The notes beneath the pieces were generated by a model. It was not told the origin of the DNA. It saw nothing but the letters and a program-made list of their open reading frames with translations, and made no database searches. Of a DNA stretch of 7,948 nt, positions 1 to 6,702 are shown piece after piece. A program made the position numbers and the translations under genes. The DNA is from JAJPHJ01 sp035622315. GTDB lineage: Bacteria > Vulcanimicrobiota > Vulcanimicrobiia > Eremiobacterales > Eremiobacteraceae. Numbering within the stretch: position 1 is the first letter of the stretch; each line of letters begins with the position of its first letter. The stretch lies in assembly GCA_035622315.1 (NCBI GenBank), contig DASPVP010000013.1, positions 1-7,948 on the forward strand, read 5' to 3'.

Positions 1-1
1 C

Positions 2-280
2 GTGCTCACGGTTTCCAAGTCGCTCAGCCGCAAGTTGCTTGCGGCAGCGGGGTTCGCCCGATACTCGATGCTCGGCTCCTGGGCGCATGGAGCCTCCACG
101 AACGTGGATTACCAGCAGAACGTGGCCTTCGCGGGCGGCCAATGGGCGGAGTCCGCCCACGCGGTCGTGCTGCTCCAGGTCCGTCAAGCCGCGTTTGCCG
201 GATTACCGTCGATTCCGAACGGGCCCTCTCCGGATTTCCACGGCACGCTGCTCGTCGTCGAGCAGCGCTTTCACACGTAA
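2..280 (+). CDS. C-terminal fragment of unidentified protein, possibly an outer-membrane beta-barrel
   Basis: This is the 3' end of a gene whose start lies left of the window; 92 residues are visible before a TAA at 278-280. The frame is open from the first base, so the GTG at position 2 need not be a start. No catalytic motif is recognisable. The fragment has short hydrophobic, possibly amphipathic stretches separated by Gly/Asn/Pro-rich turns (for example NVDYQQNVAFAGGQW, then a turn near LPSIPNGPSPDF). It ends in a strand-like segment, GTLLVVEQRFHT, with a Phe close to the terminus. That would suit the last strands of an outer-membrane barrel, but a soluble exported beta-protein is equally possible. 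It is separated from the porin by 85 bases that appear to contain a promoter, so it is probably not part of the kdp transcript. Family assignment is weak; that the frame is coding is more likely than not. Confidence 0.5.
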   Translation: MLTVSKSLSRKLLAAAGFARYSMLGSWAHGASTNVDYQQNVAFAGGQWAESAHAVVLLQVRQAAFAGLPSIPNGPSPDFHGTLLVVEQRFHT

Positions 281-323
281 CTTCGCGCAAGACATACGCG
301 ACAGCCGAGTGGACCATCCAATC

Positions 324-336
324 GGCGGATACCGCC
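324..336. repeat. short inverted repeat, possible operator
   Basis: GGCGG (324-328) and CCGCC (332-336) form a perfect 5-base inverted repeat with a 3-base spacer. It lies where the -35 contact region of the TGCTACAAT promoter would fall, which is a common place for a regulator to bind. Arms this short and GC-rich occur by chance in a genome of this composition, so a regulatory role is only a suggestion. No match to the T-rich E. coli KdpE site is visible here. Confidence 0.2.
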
Positions 337-349
337 ACGCACGAGCGTT

Positions 350-358
350 TGCTACAAT
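350..358 (+). promoter_or_regulatory. candidate extended -10 promoter for the porin-kdp operon
   Basis: TGCTACAAT is an extended -10 element (TGn followed by TACAAT, 353-358, one mismatch to TATAAT). No convincing -35 hexamer stands about 17 bases upstream, which fits an extended -10 promoter. Initiation about 7 bases downstream of 358 would fall at 365-366, on the ATG chosen for the porin. The mRNA may therefore be leaderless, in agreement with the absence of a Shine-Dalgarno before that gene. Motif-based only. Confidence 0.4.
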
Positions 359-365
359 GGCCCGT

Positions 366-1574
366 ATGAGAGCGTCCTCCACCGTGCGGTTCGTCTGCGC
401 CGCCGTCGCGAGCGCATGTTGTCTCGCGAGCGGCCTCGCTGCGCTGGCGGAACCAACCGGCGGCCCAAGTCCAGCGCCTTCAAGCGCGAGCCCCACGCCG
501 CAGCCTACGCCGTCGCCCGCGAGCACGAGCCTGACCCTTGGTCCGCTGACGATCGACGGCGTCCTCAGCGCCTTTACGATGTTCACGAACGGCGTCAACG
601 CAAGCGGTAGCCTCGACACCGCGACGGGCGCCGATCTAACCAATCGCACGGATATCAGCAACGCATTTCTGATCGTCAACAAGAACTCCGGAACGCTGCG
701 ATACGGATTCGCCGCTGGTGCCTACAACATCCCCGTCGTCGGATTTGCGCTGAATAAGACCACGCAGACCGGCGCGAACACGAGTCTCTACGGCGCGCTT
801 CCCTCGGTCTACGTCGAGTATGCCCCGACTGCCGCCTGGAACCTCATGGCGGGCAAGCTCGCGACTTTCACGGGTCAAGAGGACACTTACACCTACGAGA
901 ACGCGAACATCCAGCGCGGCATCGTCTGGAACATAGAGACCGCAGTGAGCCGCGGTGTCCGGTCGAACTTCACCGGATCGAGATTCACCGGCGCGATCGA
1001 GGTGAACGATGGATACTACTCGGGCAACCGGCTCGGGTTCGAAGGCCAGATCACGAATGCTCCAAACGCGAACACGACGTTCGAATTCGTCTGGGTGATC
1101 CCGAACTCGAGCGCCCCGGCCAATGCGACGGCCTCGATCGCCAATAAGCGCCTCTACAATCCGCTGCTGACCTACACCGCGGGCAGGTGGACGTTTTCGC
1201 CGTACCTGCTCTTCGTCGATTCGCCTGCCAGCAGCGCGCTCGGCTATACCTCCGAGGAGCACGCGTTCGGCGCGGTGTTCAACGCATCGTACGCGTTCAA
1301 CCCGACCTGGTCGCTGCCGCTGCGCGTTGAGTACGGCAAGAGCGGCAGTGCGGTTGGCGACACGAGCCCGAACGCGAATTTGCTGGGCTATGGACCGGGT
1401 TCAAGCGCGTGGACCTACACGCTGACGCCGACATACCGGCGTGGCATTTTCTTCGCGCGAACCGAGGCGTCGATCGTCGACGTCGGCTCGTACGCCCCAG
1501 GAGCCGCGTTCGGACCGCAGGGCGACGACGCGAATCAATTCCGGGTCGGCGCCGAGTCGGGCATCCAGTTCTGA
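366..1574 (+). CDS. outer-membrane beta-barrel porin, BBP2/OmpL-like, first gene of the kdp operon
   Basis: The predicted 402-residue exported protein should form a beta-barrel channel in the outer membrane. Residues 1-28 are a signal peptide: a basic start, a hydrophobic core and an ALA|E cleavage site. A Pro/Ser/Thr-rich linker follows at about 29-54. From about 58 onward come alternating strand-like segments ending in FRVGAESGIQF, with the terminal Phe typical of BAM-assembled barrels. The stretch at 134-196 (TGANTSLYGALPSVYVEY, then GKLATFTGQEDTYTYENANI, then QRGIVWNIETAVSRGV) is what I associate with the BBP2/OmpL-like putative porin family (recalled, not searched). The frame stays open upstream to 39, but ATG 366 gives a proper signal peptide, and an alternative ATG at 357 overlaps the likely -10 box. 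Only 18 bases separate its stop from the next small gene, so it is probably co-transcribed with kdp and may admit K+ to the periplasm. Function is inferred from context. Confidence 0.8.
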   Translation: MRASSTVRFVCAAVASACCLASGLAALAEPTGGPSPAPSSASPTPQPTPSPASTSLTLGPLTIDGVLSAFTMFTNGVNASGSLDTATGADLTNRTDISNAFLIVNKNSGTLRYGFAAGAYNIPVVGFALNKTTQTGANTSLYGALPSVYVEYAPTAAWNLMAGKLATFTGQEDTYTYENANIQRGIVWNIETAVSRGVRSNFTGSRFTGAIEVNDGYYSGNRLGFEGQITNAPNANTTFEFVWVIPNSSAPANATASIANKRLYNPLLTYTAGRWTFSPYLLFVDSPASSALGYTSEEHAFGAVFNASYAFNPTWSLPLRVEYGKSGSAVGDTSPNANLLGYGPGSSAWTYTLTPTYRRGIFFARTEASIVDVGSYAPGAAFGPQGDDANQFRVGAESGIQF

Positions 1575-1575
1575 T

Positions 1576-1581
1576 GAGGAG
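1576..1581 (+). promoter_or_regulatory. ribosome binding site of the micro-ORF before kdpF
   Basis: GAGGAG lies directly after the porin stop codon and 11 bases before ATG 1593. The spacing is slightly long but usable. Two other ATGs at 1574 and 1583 are in a different frame; the one at 1583 would encode only five residues and sits too close to the purine tract. The site is one of the main reasons for believing the small gene at 1593 is translated. Confidence 0.45.
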
Positions 1582-1592
1582 CATGAAGCGGC

Positions 1593-1676
1593 ATGCTTGA
1601 TTGCATCTTGATCGTCGTCACGTTACTCGGTTTCTTCATTTTAGACCGCTATGCGGTCGGGCTCGAGAAGCTCTGA
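1593..1676 (+). CDS. 27-residue hydrophobic micro-protein immediately before kdpF, possibly KdpF-like
   Basis: This short frame begins MLDCILIVVTLLGFFIL and ends DRYAVGLEKL. Residues 4-17 form one membrane helix, followed by a charged amphipathic tail. An in-frame TGA at 1584-1586 makes ATG 1593 the first possible ATG. A GAGGAG tract precedes it, and its TGA is one base from the GTG of kdpF, so translation is likely coupled. Size and layout match KdpF: both start M-[LV]-D with I-[LI] at residues 5-6, and both end in Tyr-Ala, a few residues, then Glu-Lys and a hydrophobic residue (YAVGLEKL here, YALLRPEKF in KdpF). It may be a divergent tandem KdpF copy or another small Kdp-complex subunit. 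I have a vague memory of similar tiny frames before kdpF elsewhere but cannot verify it. Coding status rests on spacing, ribosome site and hydrophobicity. Confidence 0.55.
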   Translation: MLDCILIVVTLLGFFILDRYAVGLEKL

Positions 1677-1677
1677 C

Positions 1678-1764
1678 GTGGTCGACCAGATCATCGGCCT
1701 CATCCTCGCCATCCTCGGTCTCGCGTACCTGGCCTACGCACTCCTGCGGCCGGAAAAGTTCTAA
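1678..1764 (+). CDS. kdpF: KdpF, small membrane subunit of the K+-transporting ATPase
   Basis: The product is 28 residues (E. coli KdpF has 29) with a GTG start. It begins MVDQIIGLILAILG, has a single membrane helix through about residue 23, and ends YALLRPEKF, the family's characteristic C-terminus. In E. coli KdpF is a one-helix peptide that stabilises the KdpABC complex and is not itself catalytic. It starts one base after the stop of the preceding micro-ORF and ends three bases before kdpA, the standard position for kdpF. No strong Shine-Dalgarno precedes the GTG, so it is probably translated by coupling. Such a short frame is easily missed by automatic annotation. Confidence 0.93.
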   Translation: MVDQIIGLILAILGLAYLAYALLRPEKF

Positions 1765-1767
1765 GCG

Positions 1768-3468
1768 ATGACGCTCATCGGCTGGACGCAAGCGCTCTTC
1801 CTGTTCGCGACGGTTCTCGTATGCGTGAAACCGCTCGGGCTGTTCATGGCGCGCGTGTTCGCGGGCGAGCGCACCTTCCTGACTCCCCTGTTTGCACCGG
1901 TCGAGCGCCTCATCTACAAGCTGTGCCGCATCGATCCCTCAGCCGAGATGACGTGGTACACGTATCTCTTCGCCGCGCTCGCGTTTAGCGCCGTCGGCCT
2001 GTTCTATCTCTACATCCTGCTGCGCACCCAGGCATATCTGCCGCTCAATCCCCAGAAGTTCGGCAACATGGCGCCAGACCTAGCCTGGAACACCGCCGTG
2101 AGCTTCGTGACGAACACGAACTGGCAGTTCTACTCGGGCGAGAACACCCTGAGCTATCTGTCGCAGATGCTTGGGCTCGCTTGGCATAATTTCACCTCGG
2201 CCGCGGTCGGCATAGCACTTGCCATCGCATTCATCCGTGGGCTGGCACGAACGAGCGTGACGACGCTTGGAAATTTCTGGGTCGACGTGACGCGCTGCTG
2301 TCTCTACGTGTTGCTGCCCATCTCCATCGTGGGAACTCTCTTCTTGGTCTGGACGGGCGTGCCGCAGAACTTCCACCCGTACATAAACGTGACATCGCCG
2401 GAGGGATTCACGCAGGCGATCACCGGCGGCCCGATGGCTTCGCAAGAAGTCATCAAAGAGCTCGGCACGAACGGCGGCGGTTTTATCGGCCAGAACTCGG
2501 CCTCGCCCAACGAGAACCCGACCCCCCTGTCGGATTGGTTCGAACTGTGGCTCTTTATGGTCATCGCCGCCGCCTTGACGTACACGTTCGGCCGAATGGT
2601 CAAAGACCAGCGGCAAGGCTGGGCTTTGTTCATCGCCATGACGGTCTTGTTTTTCGGTGGGCTGACCGTCGCGTATTGGTCCGAAGCCGCGGGTAACCCG
2701 ATCATGCACCACATCGGCGTCCTCGGCGGCAACTTGGAGGGTAAGGAGACCAGATTCGGCGTGGCAGCGTCCGCCCTCTGGGCGGTCGCAACCACAGCCA
2801 CGTCGTGCGGTGCCGTGAACGCGATGCACGACTCGTTCACGCCGCTCGGTGGTTTGGTGCCGATGCTGAACATCCAGCTAGGCGAGATCATCTACGGCGG
2901 TGTCGGCAGCGGCATCTATGGGAAGCTGATTTTCGTCATCTTGACGGTCTTCATCGCGGGCCTGATGGTGGGGCGCACGCCCGAGTATTTGGGGAAGAAG
3001 ATCGAGCGGCGCGAGGTGCAGCTCGCCATCCTCTTCGTGCTCGTGACGCCGCTGTTCACGCTCGTGCCGACGGCGATCGCTGCCATCTTGCCTGCAGGCC
3101 TCGCGACCTTGAACAACGCAGGACCGCACGGGTTTTCTGAGATCCTGTACGCCTTCTCGTCGGCGACCGGCAACAACGGCAGCGCCTTCGCCGGGCTCGG
3201 GCCCAATCTGTTCTATAACGTCGCGATCGGGATCGCGATGTTCTTCGGCCGCTTCGCCGAGTTCGTGCCGATGCTTGCTCTTGCGGGCGTGCTCGCGGGC
3301 AAACGCGCCGTGGCCGAATCTGCGGGCACGTTCACCACGTATTCGCCCATCTTCGTCGTGCTGCTCATCGGCACGATCCTCATCGTGGGGGCGCTGACGT
3401 TCTTCCCGGCGGACGCGCTCGGCCCGGTCGTCGAGCATCTCCTGATGCTGCAAGGGAAGACCTTCTGA
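1768..3468 (+). CDS. kdpA: KdpA, K+-binding and translocating subunit of the Kdp ATPase
   Basis: This is a 566-residue polytopic inner-membrane protein (E. coli KdpA is 557) belonging to the superfamily of K+ transporters. It binds periplasmic K+ and passes it into the complex. All four selectivity-filter loops are recognisable: TNTNWQ (115-120), LGTNGGGF (232-239, corresponding to the region of E. coli Gly232 that sets K+ selectivity), TSCGAVNAMHDSF (345-357) and TGNNGSAFAG (467-476). The conserved stretch LGEIIYGGVGSGIYG (371-385) follows the third loop. About ten hydrophobic segments fit the family topology. ATG 1768 follows kdpF by three bases, with a weak GGAAAAG ribosome site (1752-1758) inside the kdpF tail. 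Its stop TGA shares one base with the kdpB ATG. No truncation or missing key residue is visible. Confidence 0.98.
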   Translation: MTLIGWTQALFLFATVLVCVKPLGLFMARVFAGERTFLTPLFAPVERLIYKLCRIDPSAEMTWYTYLFAALAFSAVGLFYLYILLRTQAYLPLNPQKFGNMAPDLAWNTAVSFVTNTNWQFYSGENTLSYLSQMLGLAWHNFTSAAVGIALAIAFIRGLARTSVTTLGNFWVDVTRCCLYVLLPISIVGTLFLVWTGVPQNFHPYINVTSPEGFTQAITGGPMASQEVIKELGTNGGGFIGQNSASPNENPTPLSDWFELWLFMVIAAALTYTFGRMVKDQRQGWALFIAMTVLFFGGLTVAYWSEAAGNPIMHHIGVLGGNLEGKETRFGVAASALWAVATTATSCGAVNAMHDSFTPLGGLVPMLNIQLGEIIYGGVGSGIYGKLIFVILTVFIAGLMVGRTPEYLGKKIERREVQLAILFVLVTPLFTLVPTAIAAILPAGLATLNNAGPHGFSEILYAFSSATGNNGSAFAGLGPNLFYNVAIGIAMFFGRFAEFVPMLALAGVLAGKRAVAESAGTFTTYSPIFVVLLIGTILIVGALTFFPADALGPVVEHLLMLQGKTF

Positions 3469-5522
3469 TGATCACGCAACGCCGGCTCGACCGCCGTCCC
3501 AGAGCGCGCTCGCTCTTCGACCGGCGCATACTTGGGCCCGCCACCATCGATTCGTTCCGCAAGCTCGATCCGCGGATCCAGCTTCGCAACCCCGTCATGT
3601 TCGTGTGCGAAGTCGGCGCGCTCGTCACGTTGCTGTTCTTTTTCCGCGACCTGCGTACGCATGGGCCGGCAGGTTTCGACTTCGCGATCTCCATCTGGCT
3701 GTGGTTCACCGTCGTGTTCGCGAATTTCGCCGAAGCCGTGGCGGAGGGCCGCGGTAAGGCGCAAGCGGACTTCTTGCGCCGTACGAAGACCGATACCAAG
3801 GCGCGCCGCGTCATCGGCGGTGCGGAGGAATCGGTGAGCGCGACCTTGCTGCGCAAGGGCGATATCGTGCGCGTCGCCGCCGGCGAGCTCATCCCCGCCG
3901 ACGGAGACGTCATCGAGGGAGCTGCCTCCGTCGACGAGTCGGCCATCACTGGCGAGTCTGCACCCGTGATCCGGGAAGGAGGCGGCGATCGGAGTTCCGT
4001 CACCGGCGGCACCCGCGTGCTGTCCGACGAGATCACGGTCCAGGTAACCTCGGATCCGGGCGAGACGTTTTTGGACCGGATGATCGCGCTCGTCGAGGGT
4101 GCCACGCGGCAGAAAACGCCCAACGAGATCGCGCTCTCCATCCTCCTTGCAGGCCTCACGATCATCTTCCTGATCGCCGTCGCCACGTTGTCGCCCTTCG
4201 CGATCTACGCGGGTTCGCTCCAATCCGTCACCGTGCTGATCGCGCTGCTCGTGTGCCTCATACCGACCACCATCGGCGGGCTGCTCTCCGCCATCGGCAT
4301 CGCCGGCATGGACCGAGTGCTGCAGCGCAACGTGCTGGCGATGAGCGGCCGTGCGGTCGAAGCGGCCGGCGACGTCGACACGCTGCTCTTGGACAAGACC
4401 GGCACGATTACGCTCGGCAACCGGCAAGCGACGCAGTTCATCGGCGCGCCCGATGTGAGCGATGCGCAAGTGGCACGCGCGGCGTACCTCTCGTCGCTCG
4501 CAGACGAGACGCCTGAGGGCCGCTCGATCGTTACCTTGTCCGAGCAGCAAGGCGCGGTGCAGGCGGGGCCGGCTCCCGAGGGAACGACCTTCGTGCCGTT
4601 CAGCGCCTACACGCGCATGAGCGGCGTCGATCTGCCGGACGGCACGTCCATCCGCAAGGGTGCCCCGGATTCGATTCGCGCGTGGGTCCGCGAGCGCGGA
4701 GGCTCGGCGGTCGACGTGCTGGCAGACCAGGTGCAGACCGTCGCGCGTGCCGGCGGCACACCCCTCCTCTTAGCCCAGGACGGTCGCATCCTCGGTCTCA
4801 TCTACCTTAAGGATATCCTCAAACCCGGCATGCGCGAGCGCTTTGACCGGTTACGCAAGATGGGCATCCGCACGATCATGATCACGGGCGACAATCCGTT
4901 GACCGCTGCAACCATCGCGCGTGAGGCCGGTGTCGACGATTTTTTGGCCGAGGCCACGCCGGAGACGAAAATGGCGCTCATCAAACGCGAGCAAGAGGCG
5001 AGCCGGCTCGTCGCGATGACAGGCGACGGCACAAACGACGCCCCCGCGCTTGCGCAAGCCGACGTCGGCGTGGCCATGAACTCGGGAACGCAGGCCGCCA
5101 AAGAGGCCGCGAACATGGTGGACCTCGACTCCGATCCTACCAAGCTCATCGAGATCGTCGAGATCGGTAAGCAGTTGCTCATGACGCGCGGTGCGCTCAC
5201 CACCTTCTCGATCGCCAACGACGTGGCGAAGTATTTCGCCATTCTGCCGGCGATGTTCGCGACGGCCTACCCGGCTATGGAGGCGCTCAACATCATGGGC
5301 CTGGCCACTCGGCAAAGCGCGATCCTTTCGGCGGTGATCTTCAATGCGCTCATCATCATCGCGCTCATCCCGCTCGCGCTGCGCGGCGTCGCCTACCGGC
5401 CGCTTGGCGCGAATGTGGTCCTGCGCACCAATGTCGTGCTGTACGGGCTCGGCGGCATCATCGTGCCGTTCTTGGGCATCAAGCTGATCGACATGATCCT
5501 CGTCGCCCTGCATCTCACGTGA
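3468..5522 (+). CDS. kdpB: KdpB, P-type ATPase subunit of the Kdp K+ pump
   Basis: This 684-residue subunit (E. coli 682) hydrolyses ATP to drive K+ import at the inner membrane. All P-type signatures are present in order: TGES of the actuator domain at 161-164; IPTT in the fourth membrane helix (265-268); the phosphorylation motif DKTGT with catalytic Asp309; KGAP in the nucleotide domain (Lys397, equivalent to E. coli Lys395); TGDN (473-476); and MTGDGTNDAP (517-526). The charged pair in helix 5, Asp585 and Lys588 in SIANDVAKYF, matches E. coli Asp583/Lys586, implicated in coupling ATPase and transport. Ser164 in TGES is the counterpart of E. coli Ser162, whose phosphorylation shuts the pump off at high K+, so that control is possible here. 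The ATG overlaps the kdpA stop by one base (TGATG), with AAGGGAAG at 3452-3459 as ribosome site. Confidence 0.98.
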   Translation: MITQRRLDRRPRARSLFDRRILGPATIDSFRKLDPRIQLRNPVMFVCEVGALVTLLFFFRDLRTHGPAGFDFAISIWLWFTVVFANFAEAVAEGRGKAQADFLRRTKTDTKARRVIGGAEESVSATLLRKGDIVRVAAGELIPADGDVIEGAASVDESAITGESAPVIREGGGDRSSVTGGTRVLSDEITVQVTSDPGETFLDRMIALVEGATRQKTPNEIALSILLAGLTIIFLIAVATLSPFAIYAGSLQSVTVLIALLVCLIPTTIGGLLSAIGIAGMDRVLQRNVLAMSGRAVEAAGDVDTLLLDKTGTITLGNRQATQFIGAPDVSDAQVARAAYLSSLADETPEGRSIVTLSEQQGAVQAGPAPEGTTFVPFSAYTRMSGVDLPDGTSIRKGAPDSIRAWVRERGGSAVDVLADQVQTVARAGGTPLLLAQDGRILGLIYLKDILKPGMRERFDRLRKMGIRTIMITGDNPLTAATIAREAGVDDFLAEATPETKMALIKREQEASRLVAMTGDGTNDAPALAQADVGVAMNSGTQAAKEAANMVDLDSDPTKLIEIVEIGKQLLMTRGALTTFSIANDVAKYFAILPAMFATAYPAMEALNIMGLATRQSAILSAVIFNALIIIALIPLALRGVAYRPLGANVVLRTNVVLYGLGGIIVPFLGIKLIDMILVALHLT

Positions 5523-5532
5523 CGGAGCATCT

Positions 5533-6117
5533 ATGAAGGACAACACTTTCCGCCATCTCGGCACGGCCCTCATCTATACGGTCGTCTCGGTGGTCGTATT
5601 CGGTCTCGTCTATCCGGTCGCGATGACCGGGCTGTCGCAATTGCTCTTCCAAAGACAGGCGAACGGCTCGATCGTCTACGTCGACGGCAAAGCCGTGGGT
5701 TCGAGCATCGTAGGTTTGCAGTGGACCAAACCACGATACTTCCAAGGACGGCCATCCGCAGCAGGCAAGGGCTACGATCCCACCTCGACCGGCGCCACCA
5801 ACTTAGGGCCGACCTCGAAAAAGCTCGTCCAAGCGACGCAAGCCGCGATCGTCGCCCTCAAGAAGGCTAATCCTGACGCTTCTGGCGCTGTTCCCACGGA
5901 TCTCGTCGCGAGCAGCGCGAGCGGGATCGATCCAGATATCACGCCGGAGGCTGCCTATTATCAGGCGCCGCGCGTTGCGAAAGCTCGCGGCCTCTCGCTC
6001 GACGAAGTGCAGGTACTGATCGCGGCGCACGAGCACGGCCGAACGCTTGGATTCCTGGGCGAACCGCGCGTGAACGTGCTGGAGCTCAACTTAGCCTTAG
6101 ACCGCCTGAAGACATAA
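5533..6117 (+). CDS. kdpC: KdpC, accessory subunit of the K+-transporting ATPase
   Basis: The 194-residue protein has one N-terminal membrane helix (about 12-35) and an extracytoplasmic domain; E. coli KdpC is 190 residues. Family motifs are clear: YFQGRPSAAG (69-78), GYDPTSTGATNLGPTS (80-95), VPTDLVASSASGIDPDITPEAA (120-141, in KdpC the most conserved part), and LGFLGEPRVNVLELN (172-186). KdpC packs against KdpA and KdpB in the complex and raises ATP affinity in E. coli. It follows kdpB by ten bases with a GGAG ribosome site at 5524-5527, five bases from the ATG. It closes the operon: kdpD and kdpE, which often follow, are absent here. Confidence 0.97.
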   Translation: MKDNTFRHLGTALIYTVVSVVVFGLVYPVAMTGLSQLLFQRQANGSIVYVDGKAVGSSIVGLQWTKPRYFQGRPSAAGKGYDPTSTGATNLGPTSKKLVQATQAAIVALKKANPDASGAVPTDLVASSASGIDPDITPEAAYYQAPRVAKARGLSLDEVQVLIAAHEHGRTLGFLGEPRVNVLELNLALDRLKT

Positions 6118-6138
6118 GGCTGCCAAAAGCCCTCTTTT
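6118..6138 (+). terminator. weak hairpin with T-tract after kdpC
   Basis: GGCT (6118-6121) can pair with AGCC (6128-6131) around a six-base loop, and CTCTTTT follows. A stem of four pairs is too short for a confident intrinsic terminator. It sits directly after the kdpC stop, where some 3' end would be expected, and may attenuate rather than end the kdp transcript. Confidence 0.25.
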
Positions 6139-6185
6139 GTCGTATCTCTAACGCCATTCTCAGCCTGCTCCAAAGATGCTGGTAG

Positions 6186-6191
6186 TATAAT
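6186..6191 (+). promoter_or_regulatory. -10 box of the promoter for the secreted protein gene
   Basis: A perfect TATAAT stands 20 bases before ATG 6212. No good -35 hexamer is seen at 16-18 bases upstream. Initiation would fall near 6198, leaving a short leader that carries the GGAGG. The gene can therefore be transcribed independently of kdp. Confidence 0.5.
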
Positions 6192-6197
6192 GTAGGC

Positions 6198-6202
6198 GGA
6201 GG
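6198..6202 (+). promoter_or_regulatory. Shine-Dalgarno GGAGG for the secreted protein gene
   Basis: GGAGG (within GGCGGAGG, 6195-6202) lies nine bases before ATG 6212. It is the strongest ribosome site in the window and fixes the start of the downstream gene. Confidence 0.7.
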
Positions 6203-6211
6203 CGTTTCCAT

Positions 6212-6649
6212 ATGAACCAAAGATTCAAATCCACCCTCATCGCGCTCACGGCAGCGGCCCTAATGGGCGCGCCCGCGTATGCCCTCGCGGCGCCAGCGCA
6301 AGTTGCCTACACCACGACGTTGCAGGCCACAGATCCGGCAAGCAGGATCGCCTATTTCTATGGCTCGCTCCAGCTGACGGTCGGCCCCGATGGCCTCGTG
6401 CACGGCTGGTACCAGCCGCAGTACGGCGGCTCGTTCACGCCGGTGACCGGCTCATACAAGGACGGGAAATATTGGCTGACCTTCGGGTCCGGCTCTTTCC
6501 AAGTGTTCGCGACGAAGCAGGCTGATGGCACGATCGCCGGCACGGCTACCAACAGCACGATACCCTCGAATGGGCAGTCCGCGCCGCTCGCGTCAGTCGC
6601 GCTGTACCCACAGACATACCAGTTCGTCGCAAAACCCACGTCAGACTAA
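6212..6649 (+). CDS. small secreted beta-rich protein of unknown function
   Basis: I do not recognise a family. The 145-residue product has a clear signal peptide (MNQRFKS, hydrophobic core, cleavage after ALA at residue 26), so it is exported, probably to the periplasm. The mature part of about 119 residues has no cysteine, lipobox or further membrane helix. It appears to be built of beta-hairpins with Asp-Gly turns: VGPDGLVHGWYQP (57-69), SYKDGKYWLTFGSG (81-94) and KQADGTIAGTATN (102-114). The Gly/Tyr/Trp-rich middle resembles small beta-barrel or lipocalin-like folds in general layout only. It has its own TATAAT and GGAGG and is followed by a strong terminator, so it looks like a single-gene unit. 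A functional tie to the kdp operon on its left is possible but not shown. Coding status is well supported by start signals, signal peptide and terminator. Confidence 0.8.
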   Translation: MNQRFKSTLIALTAAALMGAPAYALAAPAQVAYTTTLQATDPASRIAYFYGSLQLTVGPDGLVHGWYQPQYGGSFTPVTGSYKDGKYWLTFGSGSFQVFATKQADGTIAGTATNSTIPSNGQSAPLASVALYPQTYQFVAKPTSD

Positions 6650-6677
6650 CTTCCGACATACACTCAAGGCAGTGTAG

Positions 6678-6702
6678 GGGGCGATTGAAAATCGCCCCTT
6701 TT
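6678..6702 (+). terminator. intrinsic (Rho-independent) terminator
   Basis: GGGGCGATT (6678-6686) pairs perfectly with AATCGCCCC (6690-6698) across a GAA loop, and TTTT follows at 6699-6702. It ends the secreted-protein transcript. Its T-tract overlaps the last base of the convergent response-regulator stop codon. Read on the - strand the same hairpin lacks a T-tract (CTACAC follows), so it should work mainly for the + strand. Confidence 0.85.

Noticed and set aside
39..365. N-terminal extension of the porin frame to position 39 (about 109 extra residues)
   Set aside because: The extension is Arg-rich, overlaps the end of the upstream gene in another frame and would bury the signal peptide inside the protein.
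281..365. c-di-AMP (ydaO-type) riboswitch in the kdp leader
   Set aside because: The gap is only 85 bases and the likely promoter lies at its end, leaving no room for a riboswitch; no matching structure is seen.
1409..1600. 63-residue + frame overlapping the porin end and the micro-ORF start
   Set aside because: Out of frame with the porin, Arg-rich and low in hydrophobic pattern; the hydrophobic frame at 1593 is the better candidate.
2080..2829. 249-residue - strand frame opposite kdpA
   Set aside because: Same reason: a shadow of the kdpA codon pattern without start signals or motifs.
3213..4550. 445-residue open frame on the - strand opposite kdpA/kdpB
   Set aside because: It is antisense to two unmistakable genes, with a composition rich in Arg, Asp, Glu and His typical of the complement of GC-rich coding DNA; no domain is recognisable.
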